DNA of 64,000 nt from Defluviitaleaceae bacterium (GTDB lineage Bacteria; Bacillota; Clostridia; Lachnospirales; WQUN01). The notes under the pieces were generated by a model. That model was not told where the DNA came from and searched no databases. It saw nothing but the letters and a program-made list of their open reading frames with translations. Location of the stretch: NCBI GenBank assembly GCA_009780585.1, contig WQZS01000012.1, positions 1-64,000 of the forward strand. Reading direction: 5' to 3'. This document shows positions 44,081 through 52,804 of this stretch, one piece after another; position 1 is the stretch's first letter, and every line of letters begins with the position of its first letter. Made by a program: the position numbers and the translations under genes.

Positions 44081-45421
44081 ATGTTCATCGACCACGTACG
44101 CATCACAATCGCATCGGGCAGCGGAGGCCACGGGCATATCAGCTTCCGCCGTGAAAAATACGTACCCAACGGCGGACCCGACGGCGGCGACGGCGGTCGG
44201 GGCGGGGACGTTATTTTCGTGGCGGATACGGGCATGAATACGCTGACGGATTTCCGTTATAAAAAGAAATTCACCGCGCAGGCGGGGGAAAACGGCGGTA
44301 AAAGCCGTCGTTCGGGCAAGAACGGCGAACATCTGATATTAAAAGTCCCCGTGGGAACGCTGGTGCGCTACGGTTGGGGCGGCGATGACGGCGAAAAGGG
44401 TATGGTCATGGCTGACCTTAACGCCCCCGGCGTACAACGAACCCTTGCCAAAGGCGGGCGGGGCGGGCGCGGTAATCAACACTTCGCCACACCCGCGCGC
44501 CAAGCCCCCAAGTTCTGCGAGGACGGCAAACCGGGTAAGGAATATAAGGTTACGCTGGAATTAAAGCTCATCGCCGACGCGGGGATTATCGGCTTCCCCA
44601 ACGCAGGTAAGTCCACCCTTTTGTCCCGCGTGACCGCCGCTAAACCGAAGATTGCCGACTACCAATTCACCACGCTCGCGCCCAACCTGGGCGTGGTACG
44701 GCTCGACCATACGACCGAATTCGTGCTGGCGGATATACCCGGCTTAATCGAAGGCGCGAGCCAAGGGGTGGGGTTGGGCTTCGATTTCCTGCGGCACATC
44801 GAGCGCACGCGGGTATTGGTGCATGTGGTGGACGCGGCAAGGTTCCCACCCCACGAAGCAGACTTCACGGGGACCCCGGGGTCGGACGATACCCTCACGC
44901 CCCTTCAAGCCGTGAAGAAAATCAACGAAGAGCTGCGCCTGTATAACCCCGCATTATTGGAACGCCCGCAAATCATCGCGGCGAATAAAATCGACCTGCC
45001 CGTCGATCCGTCGCAATTAAAGGAACTGGAGGAATACGCCGCCGCCAAGGGTTGGCCGATGTTCCTAATTTCCGGAGCGACGGGGCAAGGGATGCAGGAG
45101 CTGATGCGCGGCGTTTCGCATGTTTTAGCCGAAGCGCCGGAGGCATCCTCTTTCGAAACCGATTATGAAACGTACTTCGAACCCGAACGGCGCGAGGACT
45201 ATATCACCGTGGAAAAGGACGGCGAGGACGGCGTATTCCGCGTGGAAGGCCCCGGCATCGAACGGATGCTGGGCTACACGAACCTGGCCGACGAACGCGG
45301 CTTCGCCTTTTTCCAACGCTTCCTGCGGGATAAAGGCATCATCGATAAATTGGAGGAACTCGGCATACAGGAAAACGACACGGTGCAAATCTATGAACAC
45401 GAATTCGACTACTGGAAATAA
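44081..45421 (+). CDS. obg: GTPase Obg (CgtA)
   Basis: A 446-residue GTPase from ATG 44081 (AAAGG upstream). The glycine-rich Obg fold is at 1-158 (GSGGHGHISFRREKYVPNGG, GGDGGRGGDV). The G domain has G1 GFPNAGKST and G3 DIPGLIEGAS, with NKID as the G4 motif. The C-terminal OCT domain is at about 355-430. It acts in ribosome assembly, stress and sporulation. The mnmA start lies inside its last codons. Confidence 0.95.
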   Translation: MFIDHVRITIASGSGGHGHISFRREKYVPNGGPDGGDGGRGGDVIFVADTGMNTLTDFRYKKKFTAQAGENGGKSRRSGKNGEHLILKVPVGTLVRYGWGGDDGEKGMVMADLNAPGVQRTLAKGGRGGRGNQHFATPARQAPKFCEDGKPGKEYKVTLELKLIADAGIIGFPNAGKSTLLSRVTAAKPKIADYQFTTLAPNLGVVRLDHTTEFVLADIPGLIEGASQGVGLGFDFLRHIERTRVLVHVVDAARFPPHEADFTGTPGSDDTLTPLQAVKKINEELRLYNPALLERPQIIAANKIDLPVDPSQLKELEEYAAAKGWPMFLISGATGQGMQELMRGVSHVLAEAPEASSFETDYETYFEPERREDYITVEKDGEDGVFRVEGPGIERMLGYTNLADERGFAFFQRFLRDKGIIDKLEELGIQENDTVQIYEHEFDYWK

Positions 45422-46490
45422 ACGCGTACTCATTGCCATGAGCGGCGGCGTGGATTCGTCCGTCGCCGCTTTTTTATTGCAACGGAAGGGGTACGATTGC
45501 GCGGGCGCGATGATGAAGCTCTTCGACGGGGACGGAAGCTGCTGCTCCCTCGACGACGCCGAGGACGCGCGCGCGGTGGCGCAAGGATTGGGCATACCCT
45601 TCCATGTTTTCAATTTTACCGAAACGTTCAAGGAACAAATAATCGCGCGCTTCGCCGCCATGTACCGCATGGGACGGACGCCGAACCCCTGCATCGATTG
45701 CAACCGCTTCGTTAAGTTTGAAAAATTTTTACACCGCGCGGAGGAACTCGATCGGGACTATATCGCTACGGGCCATTACGCGCGCGCCGAAAGGGACACG
45801 AACGGACGGTTCCTGTTAAAAAAAGGCTTGGATAATACCAAAGATCAAAGCTATGTGCTGTACGCCATGACGCAACGGCAATTATCCCGCACGCTGTTCC
45901 CGCTCGGGGGCTTGACCAAAGACGCGGTGCGAAGATTAGCCGCGCAAGAAGGCTTTATCAACGCGAAAAAACGCGACAGCCAGGACATATGCTTCGCGCC
46001 GGACGGCGATTACGCGGGGTTTATCGAACGGTATGAAGAAAACGGGGCAACTTCTGACCTAGTAGGTCAGAAGTTAAGCGGGGATTTTATCGACACGGAG
46101 GGCCGTTTTTTAGGTAAGCATCGCGGCCTCATCCACTACACCGTCGGCCAACGCAAGGGCCTGGGCATTTCCGCGCCGCATCCCCTGTACGTGTGCGCGT
46201 TGGATGTTGAAAACAACAATGTAATCCTCGGTAAGTCCGAGGCGCTCTTTTCAAAGACACTAACCGCCGACGAAATCAACTTGATCCCCTTCGACGCGCT
46301 CCCCTCCCCCATGCGCGTAACGGCGAAAATCCGCTACAGTCACACGCCGCAACACGCAACGGTACGGCAAACCGATGACGATCAACTGTACGTCGAATTC
46401 GACCAACCCCAACGGGCGATAACCCCCGGGCAAGCCGTGGTTTTGTATGATGGCGATACCGTAATCGGCGGGGGGACGATACGCGGTTAA
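45393..46490 (+). CDS. mnmA: tRNA-specific 2-thiouridylase MnmA
   Basis: The 365-residue enzyme thiolates U34 of tRNA for Lys, Glu and Gln. The PP-loop is AMSGGVDSS (15-23), the catalytic cysteines are Cys100 (NPCIDC) and Cys200 (SQDICFAP), and GQRKGLGIS is typical. The start ATG is inside obg, overlapping by 29 nt. Residues 219-228 (ATSDLVGQKL) are encoded by a perfect 27-nt palindrome (46049-46075), inserted in a surface loop relative to the usual RY-(short)-GDF(I/V)DTEG spacing. Confidence 0.95.
   Translation: MNTNSTTGNKRVLIAMSGGVDSSVAAFLLQRKGYDCAGAMMKLFDGDGSCCSLDDAEDARAVAQGLGIPFHVFNFTETFKEQIIARFAAMYRMGRTPNPCIDCNRFVKFEKFLHRAEELDRDYIATGHYARAERDTNGRFLLKKGLDNTKDQSYVLYAMTQRQLSRTLFPLGGLTKDAVRRLAAQEGFINAKKRDSQDICFAPDGDYAGFIERYEENGATSDLVGQKLSGDFIDTEGRFLGKHRGLIHYTVGQRKGLGISAPHPLYVCALDVENNNVILGKSEALFSKTLTADEINLIPFDALPSPMRVTAKIRYSHTPQHATVRQTDDDQLYVEFDQPQRAITPGQAVVLYDGDTVIGGGTIRG
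46049..46075. repeat. 27-nt in-gene palindrome (copy in mnmA)
   Basis: AACTTCTGACC and GGTCAGAAGTT are perfect 11-bp arms around TAGTA. The arms match those of the rhaB palindrome at 8 of 11 positions, and every difference is matched by the complementary change in the other arm. It keeps the mnmA frame open. Confidence 0.8.
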
Positions 46491-46503
46491 CCTGTATAAA
46501 CAT

Positions 46504-46541
46504 AAAAACGACAGCTATGGTTTCCCAAAACTGCCGTTTTT
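46504..46541. terminator. Bidirectional terminator between mnmA and anti-sigma gene
   Basis: AAAAACG-A-CAG (46504-46514) pairs with CTG-C-CGTTTTT (46531-46541), one mismatch, with A and T runs on both sides. It serves the convergent mnmA and anti-sigma genes. Confidence 0.65.
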
Positions 46542-46566
46542 ATTGTGTTATTGCGATACGCCTATA

Positions 46567-47895
46567 TTAAATTTTTAATTCCCCAAGCATATCCCATATC
46601 TGTTCCGGCGAAACGCCGATAGCATTGATGTTTATTATAATGCCATCGAAAAGAACGCTGAAGTACATTTGTCCGCCATCTCTCCCTTGTCTCCCTTGAA
46701 GTACCCGCGCTTGTACAACTTCAAGCGTAATTTCTTCCGCTCGGAACACAGGGCCATGTACATATTCGCGCAGTTCCTCCGGCACAGAATCAAAGAGCGG
46801 TATCGAATATAACGACATATCGTATTTTTCATGTTCCGCCGGGGAAACAATCCGCTTAAAATCATCGCTCGTCGCTTTTGAAACGCGCCAGTCGAAATTG
46901 TTGAGCCCGTCAGTCCACAGAACGGAAAGGCTGTTATAATCTTGGTTAATGAACCTTTGCGCTGATTCAAAGTTAAACCTTGACGGGACGTTATTTGGCA
47001 GATACACGCCGAAATCAGGGTCGGAATGGGCTTCGGCAAGCGACAGCCGTTCATTGCGCAATTCGGGGATGACAGGGTTATCAAGAACGCTTAAATCCGC
47101 TGCGCCGTTACTGATTATCGCGTTGACAAGTTCGGTAAGGCGGTTAATCCCGTGTTCGCCCGTTGCGCTGTCGTGCAGGGATATTTTATACGCAATATCG
47201 CCTATCATAAACGAAGCATGGTACATCGCGGTATCGTCCTGCCCGTAGTCAAACATTCCGGCTGTAACTATAGCACCGTGGACTTCCGATGTAACCGGTT
47301 CCGGATTATTATATATAACGTCCTCCGCGATACTGCCGCGGGCTATTCGGATAGCCGTAAGCCCGTAAAATTGATTATAGACTGCTATGTTACCGTCAGC
47401 CGACAATTCATGTATTGCTACATCAAACAATAAGCCGTCGCCGGAATAATTCGCTGTTGCCTCCACACCGCCGGGGAAAATATCCGATAAGTTTGGAAAC
47501 ACGGCTTCAAGCTGCGATTCGGTTAAGCTGTACCAAAAATGCCCCGGAATAAGAATGCGTGACGGCATTAACGAATCCGCTTTGTTTAATGTAAGGGTGT
47601 ACATCGTGTTATTTTGCGAAGGTTCCGGTAATGTACTGTCCAAGGTTGAGCCATGACCGCTATCTCCCGGCGCGTTAACGGTTTGCCCGTCACCATTAGG
47701 GCTCGTTATGGGATTGTTAAACAATCCGGGGATCGCCAACATACAGAACATAAACATAGCCGTGCAAGCCGCGGCGGGCATTACCCATTTAATCCATGCC
47801 GTTCTTTTGCGTACCGCTTTGGTTCGGGGAGCGGCTCTTTCAACAAATTCATTGTCGATGCCCCCGATTAACCTTGCTATTTTATTATTTTTCAC
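46567..47895 (-). CDS. Putative membrane anti-sigma factor with extracellular domain
   Basis: A 442-residue single-pass membrane protein. The short cytoplasmic N-terminus (about 1-35) resembles an anti-sigma segment. A membrane helix at about 37-58 is followed by a low-complexity linker (SPNGDGQTVNAPGDSG) and a large extracytoplasmic region without a recognised family. It begins with GTG overlapping the sigma gene stop (GTGA), the usual arrangement for an ECF sigma factor and its membrane regulator. Function is inferred from that pairing. Confidence 0.65.
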   Translation of the reverse strand: MKNNKIARLIGGIDNEFVERAAPRTKAVRKRTAWIKWVMPAAACTAMFMFCMLAIPGLFNNPITSPNGDGQTVNAPGDSGHGSTLDSTLPEPSQNNTMYTLTLNKADSLMPSRILIPGHFWYSLTESQLEAVFPNLSDIFPGGVEATANYSGDGLLFDVAIHELSADGNIAVYNQFYGLTAIRIARGSIAEDVIYNNPEPVTSEVHGAIVTAGMFDYGQDDTAMYHASFMIGDIAYKISLHDSATGEHGINRLTELVNAIISNGAADLSVLDNPVIPELRNERLSLAEAHSDPDFGVYLPNNVPSRFNFESAQRFINQDYNSLSVLWTDGLNNFDWRVSKATSDDFKRIVSPAEHEKYDMSLYSIPLFDSVPEELREYVHGPVFRAEEITLEVVQARVLQGRQGRDGGQMYFSVLFDGIIININAIGVSPEQIWDMLGELKI

Positions 47896-48434
47896 ATGAA
47901 ACCCTCGCTTTCAAGTTTTTGCTTTAACCGTCCGCGCATACGGAATAATATCGAAGCGACTTTGTTCGCTTTGCACCCGTATTCGTCGGCGATTTCGTTT
48001 ACGTTATGGAAGTACCAATAACGCTTGACGAATATATCAGCACTTTCGGTCGGTTCTGAACGCAGGAAATCGTTTATCGACTTCACAAGCTCACCGACAC
48101 CGGTTGCTTCCGGCGCGGGAATTTCCGCAAGTTCTTCCAAAGCCGCTTCCATACTGCCGCCGCCGCGTTTTTGCGAATGTGCCGCTTCGTATCGGTCAAG
48201 AGCGAGATTGCGGGTTATCTTACCCAAAAACGCTTTAAGCCTTGACGGTTTTTCGGGCGGCATTGCTTTCCACGCGCGAAGAAGCGTATCGTTGACGCAC
48301 TCGTCGGCATCTTCGGCGTTATACAGAATGTTTTTGGCAATTATCCGGCAGTACCCTCCGAATTTTCGCTTGCACTCGGTCAAAGCGTCCTCTGACCGCT
48401 GCCAAAACAATTCTATAATCTTGCTGTCGTCCAT
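47892..48434 (-). CDS. ECF-type sigma-70 family RNA polymerase sigma factor
   Basis: A 180-residue sigma factor starting at ATG 48434, with AAGGAGG at proper distance (the upstream GTG abuts that site). Region 2 is visible (DADECVNDTLLRAWKAMP, FLGKITRNLALDRY) and region 4 follows (ADIFVKRYWYFHNVNEIADE, SILFRMRGRLKQKLE). It probably directs its own operon and envelope-related genes. The overlapping downstream gene is the likely anti-sigma factor. Confidence 0.88.
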   Translation of the reverse strand: MDDSKIIELFWQRSEDALTECKRKFGGYCRIIAKNILYNAEDADECVNDTLLRAWKAMPPEKPSRLKAFLGKITRNLALDRYEAAHSQKRGGGSMEAALEELAEIPAPEATGVGELVKSINDFLRSEPTESADIFVKRYWYFHNVNEIADEYGCKANKVASILFRMRGRLKQKLESEGFM

Positions 48435-48528
48435 TCCGCGCACCTCCTTCCTTACATAAAATATCCCGCCTCATTTTCATAGACGGGATATTTTGTGTCA
48501 TATTGCGTGGGTTGTTAAAATATTTATT

Positions 48529-50376
48529 CTACATAGTGCCGTCCCATTCGGCAAGACCTGTCCCCATGTTGAAATTGCCGGACGGAATAACGAATTGGTC
48601 TGTAATCGCAATCACTTCGTCTTTAGTGAAGTCAGACGTGTGCTTCACAAATACCCTGCGAATTGTGTCCTGCGGATATTTCGCAAGGGCAGCGTTCAAT
48701 CCGGCAACATCGATGTATCCGTTGCTGCTTGAAAGTACAATCGGGTCAAATGTCAATTCCCAATTAAACAGCGAAAAGCCGACTTGCCCGCTGCCGTCCT
48801 TGAACATATAGATGGTAATGGTATCATCAACCGGAGCAGGGATTTGTTGCGCCACATACCGCGCTACATACCGCGCTCCAACATCCGCAAAAAGCGGAAC
48901 GGATGATTCAACGAATACTAACGTACGTTCATAAATCATATCGCTGTCATTAAGAACCTCAAATCGCGCAACCATTTCGCCGTTCTCGTAATGAATCAGC
49001 AGTTCGCCATCTGTAAATGTGTAAAAATTCGGTTGCCTCATCATAAAACTGCTGATTGGCGGCGTTGCAAGTATTGCCGTGCCGTCCAAAAACAGCGTTA
49101 CGGACAACAGGCGTTCCATTTTTTGTCTATCCGTTGCGTTTTCAAGAATATACTGTTGCAACGGGGATTCGGGCGGGTGGCTGCTCATTATTCTCCACAC
49201 ATCCTCATTCCGGCTTTCGGCGATAAACAAAAAGTCGCGGTCATGACCCCTCAACTCATATACAAGCCATGTGCTGTATTCGTCGTCGGCAATCCCGATT
49301 CGGTTGCCGCGCCGTACTCCCGTCATTGGTGTCACATGATAAACAGATTCATTCCAAATCAACTTCATATCACTAAAAAAGGTAGCCGGATTTTCTTCGT
49401 AAACTATCCTCATTCCATACAAATTATCGTTCTCAAGCGATATTGCCGAAGTACGGTTCAGCGCAAGCCCAACACTTAACACCGAAGCCAATATTACCGC
49501 CGCAAGGATAATTACCCGTGACGGTTTGCGGAAGTTCAGCACATTCTTAATCCGCTGCTTCACGCCGCTCTCGCCGAAAGCGAGAGGGCTTCCGCCGATG
49601 ATACGCCGCCCGGTTGCCAATGCCAGCAGTGAACGCGAATAATCCTTTTGAACGCCATCGCCCGTTTCTTTCAAAACGCGCTCGTCACAAGATAACTCCA
49701 TATCAACACCCATCAATAGGAAAGCAACCCAAGCAAGCGGATTGAACCAATGCAAGCATAAGATGAAATACGCTCCAAACTTTACGATATGGTCGCGCCG
49801 TTTAATGTGCGTTTGTTCATGGAGCAGGATATATCCGCGTTCCTGTGCGGATAATCCAATCGGCATATAAATTTTCGGATTAAACACGCCAAGAACGAAC
49901 GGCGATTTGATGTTGTCGGCTTCATATATATTCGCTTCTGTATGAACCGCTCCGCGCATTTTTTGTTTGAGGATGAAATAAGAAACCACGCCGTAGAGTA
50001 CCATAATAACCGCACCGACAATCCAAGCATACGCGCCGATTGCCGTCCAAACTTGCAACGGGTTCACGCTGTCACCAATTATGGGAGCGGGAAGGACACC
50101 GCTGACCGCGTTGTTCATAAACGGTATGCCGCTGTCAATGCGCGGTACAAGCTGCATGGCAATGTCCATTGGGATAGGCGCGGCATTAAATGGCATTAAA
50201 CTTAATATACTTTCGATGGAAAAAGGGAATACGAGCCGGAACCCCGCCACCGCCCATAGGCAATAAGAGATTATTTTCGGCGCTTTTTTAAGCGGCAAAC
50301 GCGCAATACAAATCGCGGCAATAACAAACGCCCCGGTCAAGCTCATATTTAAAACAGTAAGAAATATATTATCCAC
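48529..50376 (-). CDS. M56 (BlaR1-like) sensor metallopeptidase
   Basis: A 615-residue membrane protein. Four hydrophobic segments lie in the first 330 residues, with the zinc motif HEQTHIKRRDH (HExxH) between them, as in BlaR1/MecR1. The C-terminal extracytoplasmic part (from about 310) is not a penicillin-binding domain by eye: no SxxK/KTG pattern was found, so a ligand other than beta-lactam is likely. Its GTG start overlaps the blaI stop by 1 nt. Activation would lead to cleavage of the BlaI-like repressor. Confidence 0.85.
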   Translation of the reverse strand: MDNIFLTVLNMSLTGAFVIAAICIARLPLKKAPKIISYCLWAVAGFRLVFPFSIESILSLMPFNAAPIPMDIAMQLVPRIDSGIPFMNNAVSGVLPAPIIGDSVNPLQVWTAIGAYAWIVGAVIMVLYGVVSYFILKQKMRGAVHTEANIYEADNIKSPFVLGVFNPKIYMPIGLSAQERGYILLHEQTHIKRRDHIVKFGAYFILCLHWFNPLAWVAFLLMGVDMELSCDERVLKETGDGVQKDYSRSLLALATGRRIIGGSPLAFGESGVKQRIKNVLNFRKPSRVIILAAVILASVLSVGLALNRTSAISLENDNLYGMRIVYEENPATFFSDMKLIWNESVYHVTPMTGVRRGNRIGIADDEYSTWLVYELRGHDRDFLFIAESRNEDVWRIMSSHPPESPLQQYILENATDRQKMERLLSVTLFLDGTAILATPPISSFMMRQPNFYTFTDGELLIHYENGEMVARFEVLNDSDMIYERTLVFVESSVPLFADVGARYVARYVAQQIPAPVDDTITIYMFKDGSGQVGFSLFNWELTFDPIVLSSSNGYIDVAGLNAALAKYPQDTIRRVFVKHTSDFTKDEVIAITDQFVIPSGNFNMGTGLAEWDGTM

Positions 50377-50747
50377 TACATATCACCGCCTTTGTGTTCA
50401 TCTATCAGACGTTTTAGTTCTGCCGCTTGTTCCTCGGATATTCCACGGCCGCCGAAAAATGAAGCAATAAACTTCGGCAGCGAACCGCCGAACGTGTCCT
50501 CAACATATCCGCGGCTCCGGCGGGCGATTAACTCGTCGCGGGTAAGCACCACCGATACATTCGCGTTTTCGTTTTTGAAAACACCCTTGTCGCAGAGTTT
50601 TTTCAAGACTGTGTAAGTCGTTGTTCTTTTCCAATCCATTTCCCGGTCAGCGATTTGGGTCAGTTCCACCGAAGTCAACGGGGCTTCCCGCCATATCAAA
50701 GCCGCGAGTTTTTCTTCCGCGGCGGTTAGGTTTATGTGCTTGCTCAT
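50376..50747 (-). CDS. BlaI/MecI-family transcriptional repressor
   Basis: A 123-residue repressor from ATG 50747 with AAGGAGGAAGG upstream. The winged helix (LTAAEEKLAALIWREAPLTS, RTTTYTVLKKLCDKGVF) and C-terminal dimerisation helices are typical. It is cotranscribed with the M56 sensor peptidase. Two matching dyads at 50762-50803 lie directly before the gene and are its probable operators. Confidence 0.92.
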   Translation of the reverse strand: MSKHINLTAAEEKLAALIWREAPLTSVELTQIADREMDWKRTTTYTVLKKLCDKGVFKNENANVSVVLTRDELIARRSRGYVEDTFGGSLPKFIASFFGGRGISEEQAAELKRLIDEHKGGDM

Positions 50748-50761
50748 ACCCTTCCTCCTTT

Positions 50762-50803
50762 GTCTAAACGTATTAGACTGAACATAGTCTAACACGCTTA
50801 GAC
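50762..50803 (-). promoter_or_regulatory. Two BlaI-type operators
   Basis: GTCTAA-N5-TTAGAC occurs twice, at 50762-50778 and 50787-50803, both with perfect 6-bp arms, 25 bp apart centre to centre. They start 14 bp upstream of the blaI-like start. This half-site differs from the classic TACA/TGTA box of staphylococcal BlaI and MecI. Confidence 0.8.
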
Positions 50804-51338
50804 AAAAAATGCAATCGGTTTTGTGATGCCCGGCTAATAAAAAACCGAATAATGTTTGTTTAACGTGAGGGATATCCGCAAGGATGTCCCTTTTATATAT
50901 AAAAACTTCACCCTGCCGGACATCTTGTATGCTGTGACATTTTCTAAGAAAATGTCTGAACAAATGTCCGGACATGCGTGTTATACTCGCGCTACAGCAA
51001 ACGACCGAGGCAGCCATGAGCCAAGGACGGGTTTCGCCAACTCCGTAAAGCCCCGCGCTTCAATCGGACCGCACCGCGCCACGCCGGCTTTTCCTCAACA
51101 TCTGCTGTAATCTGTAACACCCCGTAACACCGCTATACCCCACGGAAGGGGGTAGTGTATCCGACCAAGAGCTCAGTCGAATATATCACCCAAGACGTCA
51201 CCCTCCGAAAGGCACGGCACCAAGCCCTCATGAGGCAATGCAACGCAATCGGGTACCCGAACACATAAAATAAAAACAAGCGATTTAACGCAAAAAGGTT
51301 AGCTTGCCGTGGTTATTTCATGGCGAGCCAACCTCTTT
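50804..51338. other. 535-bp intergenic region with dyads, no clear gene
   Basis: No convincing gene is seen. A hairpin with GCAA tetraloop lies at 50868-50891 followed by TTTTATAT. GACATTTTC-taa-GAAAATGTC at 50936-50956 and ATGTCCGGACAT at 50964-50975 are strong dyads, followed by TTATACT (50981-50987) as a possible -10. The rest (51000-51330) is GC-rich and looks like decayed mobile-element sequence. Confidence 0.5.
50868..50899 (+). terminator. Hairpin with tetraloop, terminator-like
   Basis: AGGGATATCC and GGATGTCCCT form a 10-bp stem (one G-U) around GCAA, followed by TTTATAT on the plus strand. No plus-strand gene ends nearby, so its role is uncertain. Confidence 0.4.
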
Positions 51339-52640
51339 TTATATTACGTTGTTTATATATACAACGGCATACAGCGGCAGGTTTATTAATCCGTCCTGTT
51401 CCTTATAATCAGCCATGGAACTCCTTACGGAGGTTTTGGGGTTATATTTTTCCCTGTATAATTTAAGGCTCTTTGCTTGTAGGTTAATTTCTGCCTTTAC
51501 TTCAAGGGGGATTACCTCGTTCCCGTTATCGAGGATAAAATCCACCTCCGCACTTCCCCTGTCGTTTGTCCAGTAATACGGTCTTATGTTCCTCAGCGTT
51601 TTTAATTGTTGAAGGACATATTGCTCCGTTAAGGCTCCTTTAAACTCCTTAAACAAATCATTGCCGTCGAGCAAAACATTTTGCCTTAGCCCTGTCATAC
51701 ATGAAAGCAAACCCACATCCAATAGGAACAATTTAAACGTTTTTAAATCCTCATAAAATTTTAACGGTAGGTTCGGCGTCATCGCCTTATATACATGATG
51801 GATTAATCCGCAATCGGAAAGCCACAACATGGCGAGTTCATATTCCTTCGCCCGCGCACCCTCTTTGATTAGCCCATAAATAAACTTCTTATTTTCTTTG
51901 GCAAGCTGCGCGGGTACACTGTTCCACAACATACGTATACGCGGGACGATTTCGTTTGGGGCATGTTTTGAAAAATCCTGTTCATAAGCGTTTAATATCC
52001 GTTGTTGGATTTCCCGTACTTCAATAAAGTCCTTATTTTCCAAAAAATGCAGTACGGCTTCCGGCATACCGCCGACATAATAATAATATTTCAACAAGTC
52101 AATGTATTCCTGTTTAAACGTCGAAACCATCGTATAATCATTTTTTTCCAGTAGTTCCGCGTACCGTTCTTTACCCATTGCCTTCATAAATTCCGAAAAG
52201 GACAAAGGGTATAAATCCATAAACTCAATTTTGCCGACCGGGAATGATGTGCCTTGATGCAAGGCAACACCGAGCATTGATCCCGCGCATATAATTTGAT
52301 ACTGCGGCGCGTTTTCGTAAAAATATTTAAGTGATGTCAACGCTTTCGGGACTTCTTGAATTTCGTCAAAAATAATAAGCGTATCGGCGGGATTAATTTT
52401 TTTACCCGAAAATAACTCCAAACCCATGATTATACGTTCCGCGTCCAAGTCCGTGTCGAACAATCCCTGCATACGCCGATTATTATCGAATGAAATATAA
52501 ACGGTTTCGGCGAATGCTTCACGCCCGAATTCTTTCATCAGCCATGTTTTACCGACCTGCCTTGCACCGCGGATAATCAAAGGCTTTTTGTTGGCCTTCG
52601 CTTTCCATTGGTATAGTTGCTCCATTGCGGTACGATACAT
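51339..52640 (-). CDS. AAA ATPase with DUF4143
   Basis: A 433-residue ATPase of the family with an N-terminal AAA domain (Walker A RGARQVGKTW, Walker B LIIFDEIQEVP) and C-terminal DUF4143 nuclease-like region (YYWTNDRGSAEVDFILDNGN, VIPLEVKAE). EVDF...EVKAE is a PDDEXK-like pattern. Such proteins are widespread in accessory regions. The physiological role is unknown. Base composition is AT-rich compared with the housekeeping genes. Confidence 0.85.
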   Translation of the reverse strand: MYRTAMEQLYQWKAKANKKPLIIRGARQVGKTWLMKEFGREAFAETVYISFDNNRRMQGLFDTDLDAERIIMGLELFSGKKINPADTLIIFDEIQEVPKALTSLKYFYENAPQYQIICAGSMLGVALHQGTSFPVGKIEFMDLYPLSFSEFMKAMGKERYAELLEKNDYTMVSTFKQEYIDLLKYYYYVGGMPEAVLHFLENKDFIEVREIQQRILNAYEQDFSKHAPNEIVPRIRMLWNSVPAQLAKENKKFIYGLIKEGARAKEYELAMLWLSDCGLIHHVYKAMTPNLPLKFYEDLKTFKLFLLDVGLLSCMTGLRQNVLLDGNDLFKEFKGALTEQYVLQQLKTLRNIRPYYWTNDRGSAEVDFILDNGNEVIPLEVKAEINLQAKSLKLYREKYNPKTSVRSSMADYKEQDGLINLPLYAVVYINNVI

Positions 52641-52804
52641 AAAATCACCCCGTCCATCGTGTTTTGTTAATTACACCACAAACGTACAAAAAATACAACG
52701 ACTTTTGCAGGTTACAGTACAGTTTTTACGACGACATTATGGCGATTATAACAAAAAGAGCCTGTTTGCCATTGATAATAATACAGCACACAAGCGTTTC
52801 TTCA

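Noticed and set aside
45165..45392. N-terminal extension of MnmA from an upstream ATG
   Set aside because: It would overlap obg by over 250 nt and lacks homology-like sequence; the PP-loop begins shortly after ATG 45393.
50748..51017. 90-residue extension of the BlaI-like repressor
   Set aside because: It would read through the two operators; the ATG at 50747 has AAGGAGG and starts the family domain.
1536..51254. Shared 13-mer AACGCAATCGGGT at 1536-1548 and 51242-51254
   Set aside because: Exact 13-mers are expected by chance many times in a 64-kb window; flanking sequence does not extend the match clearly.
51000..51330. Possible decayed group II intron
   Set aside because: No domain V hairpin or reverse transcriptase fragment could be recognised.
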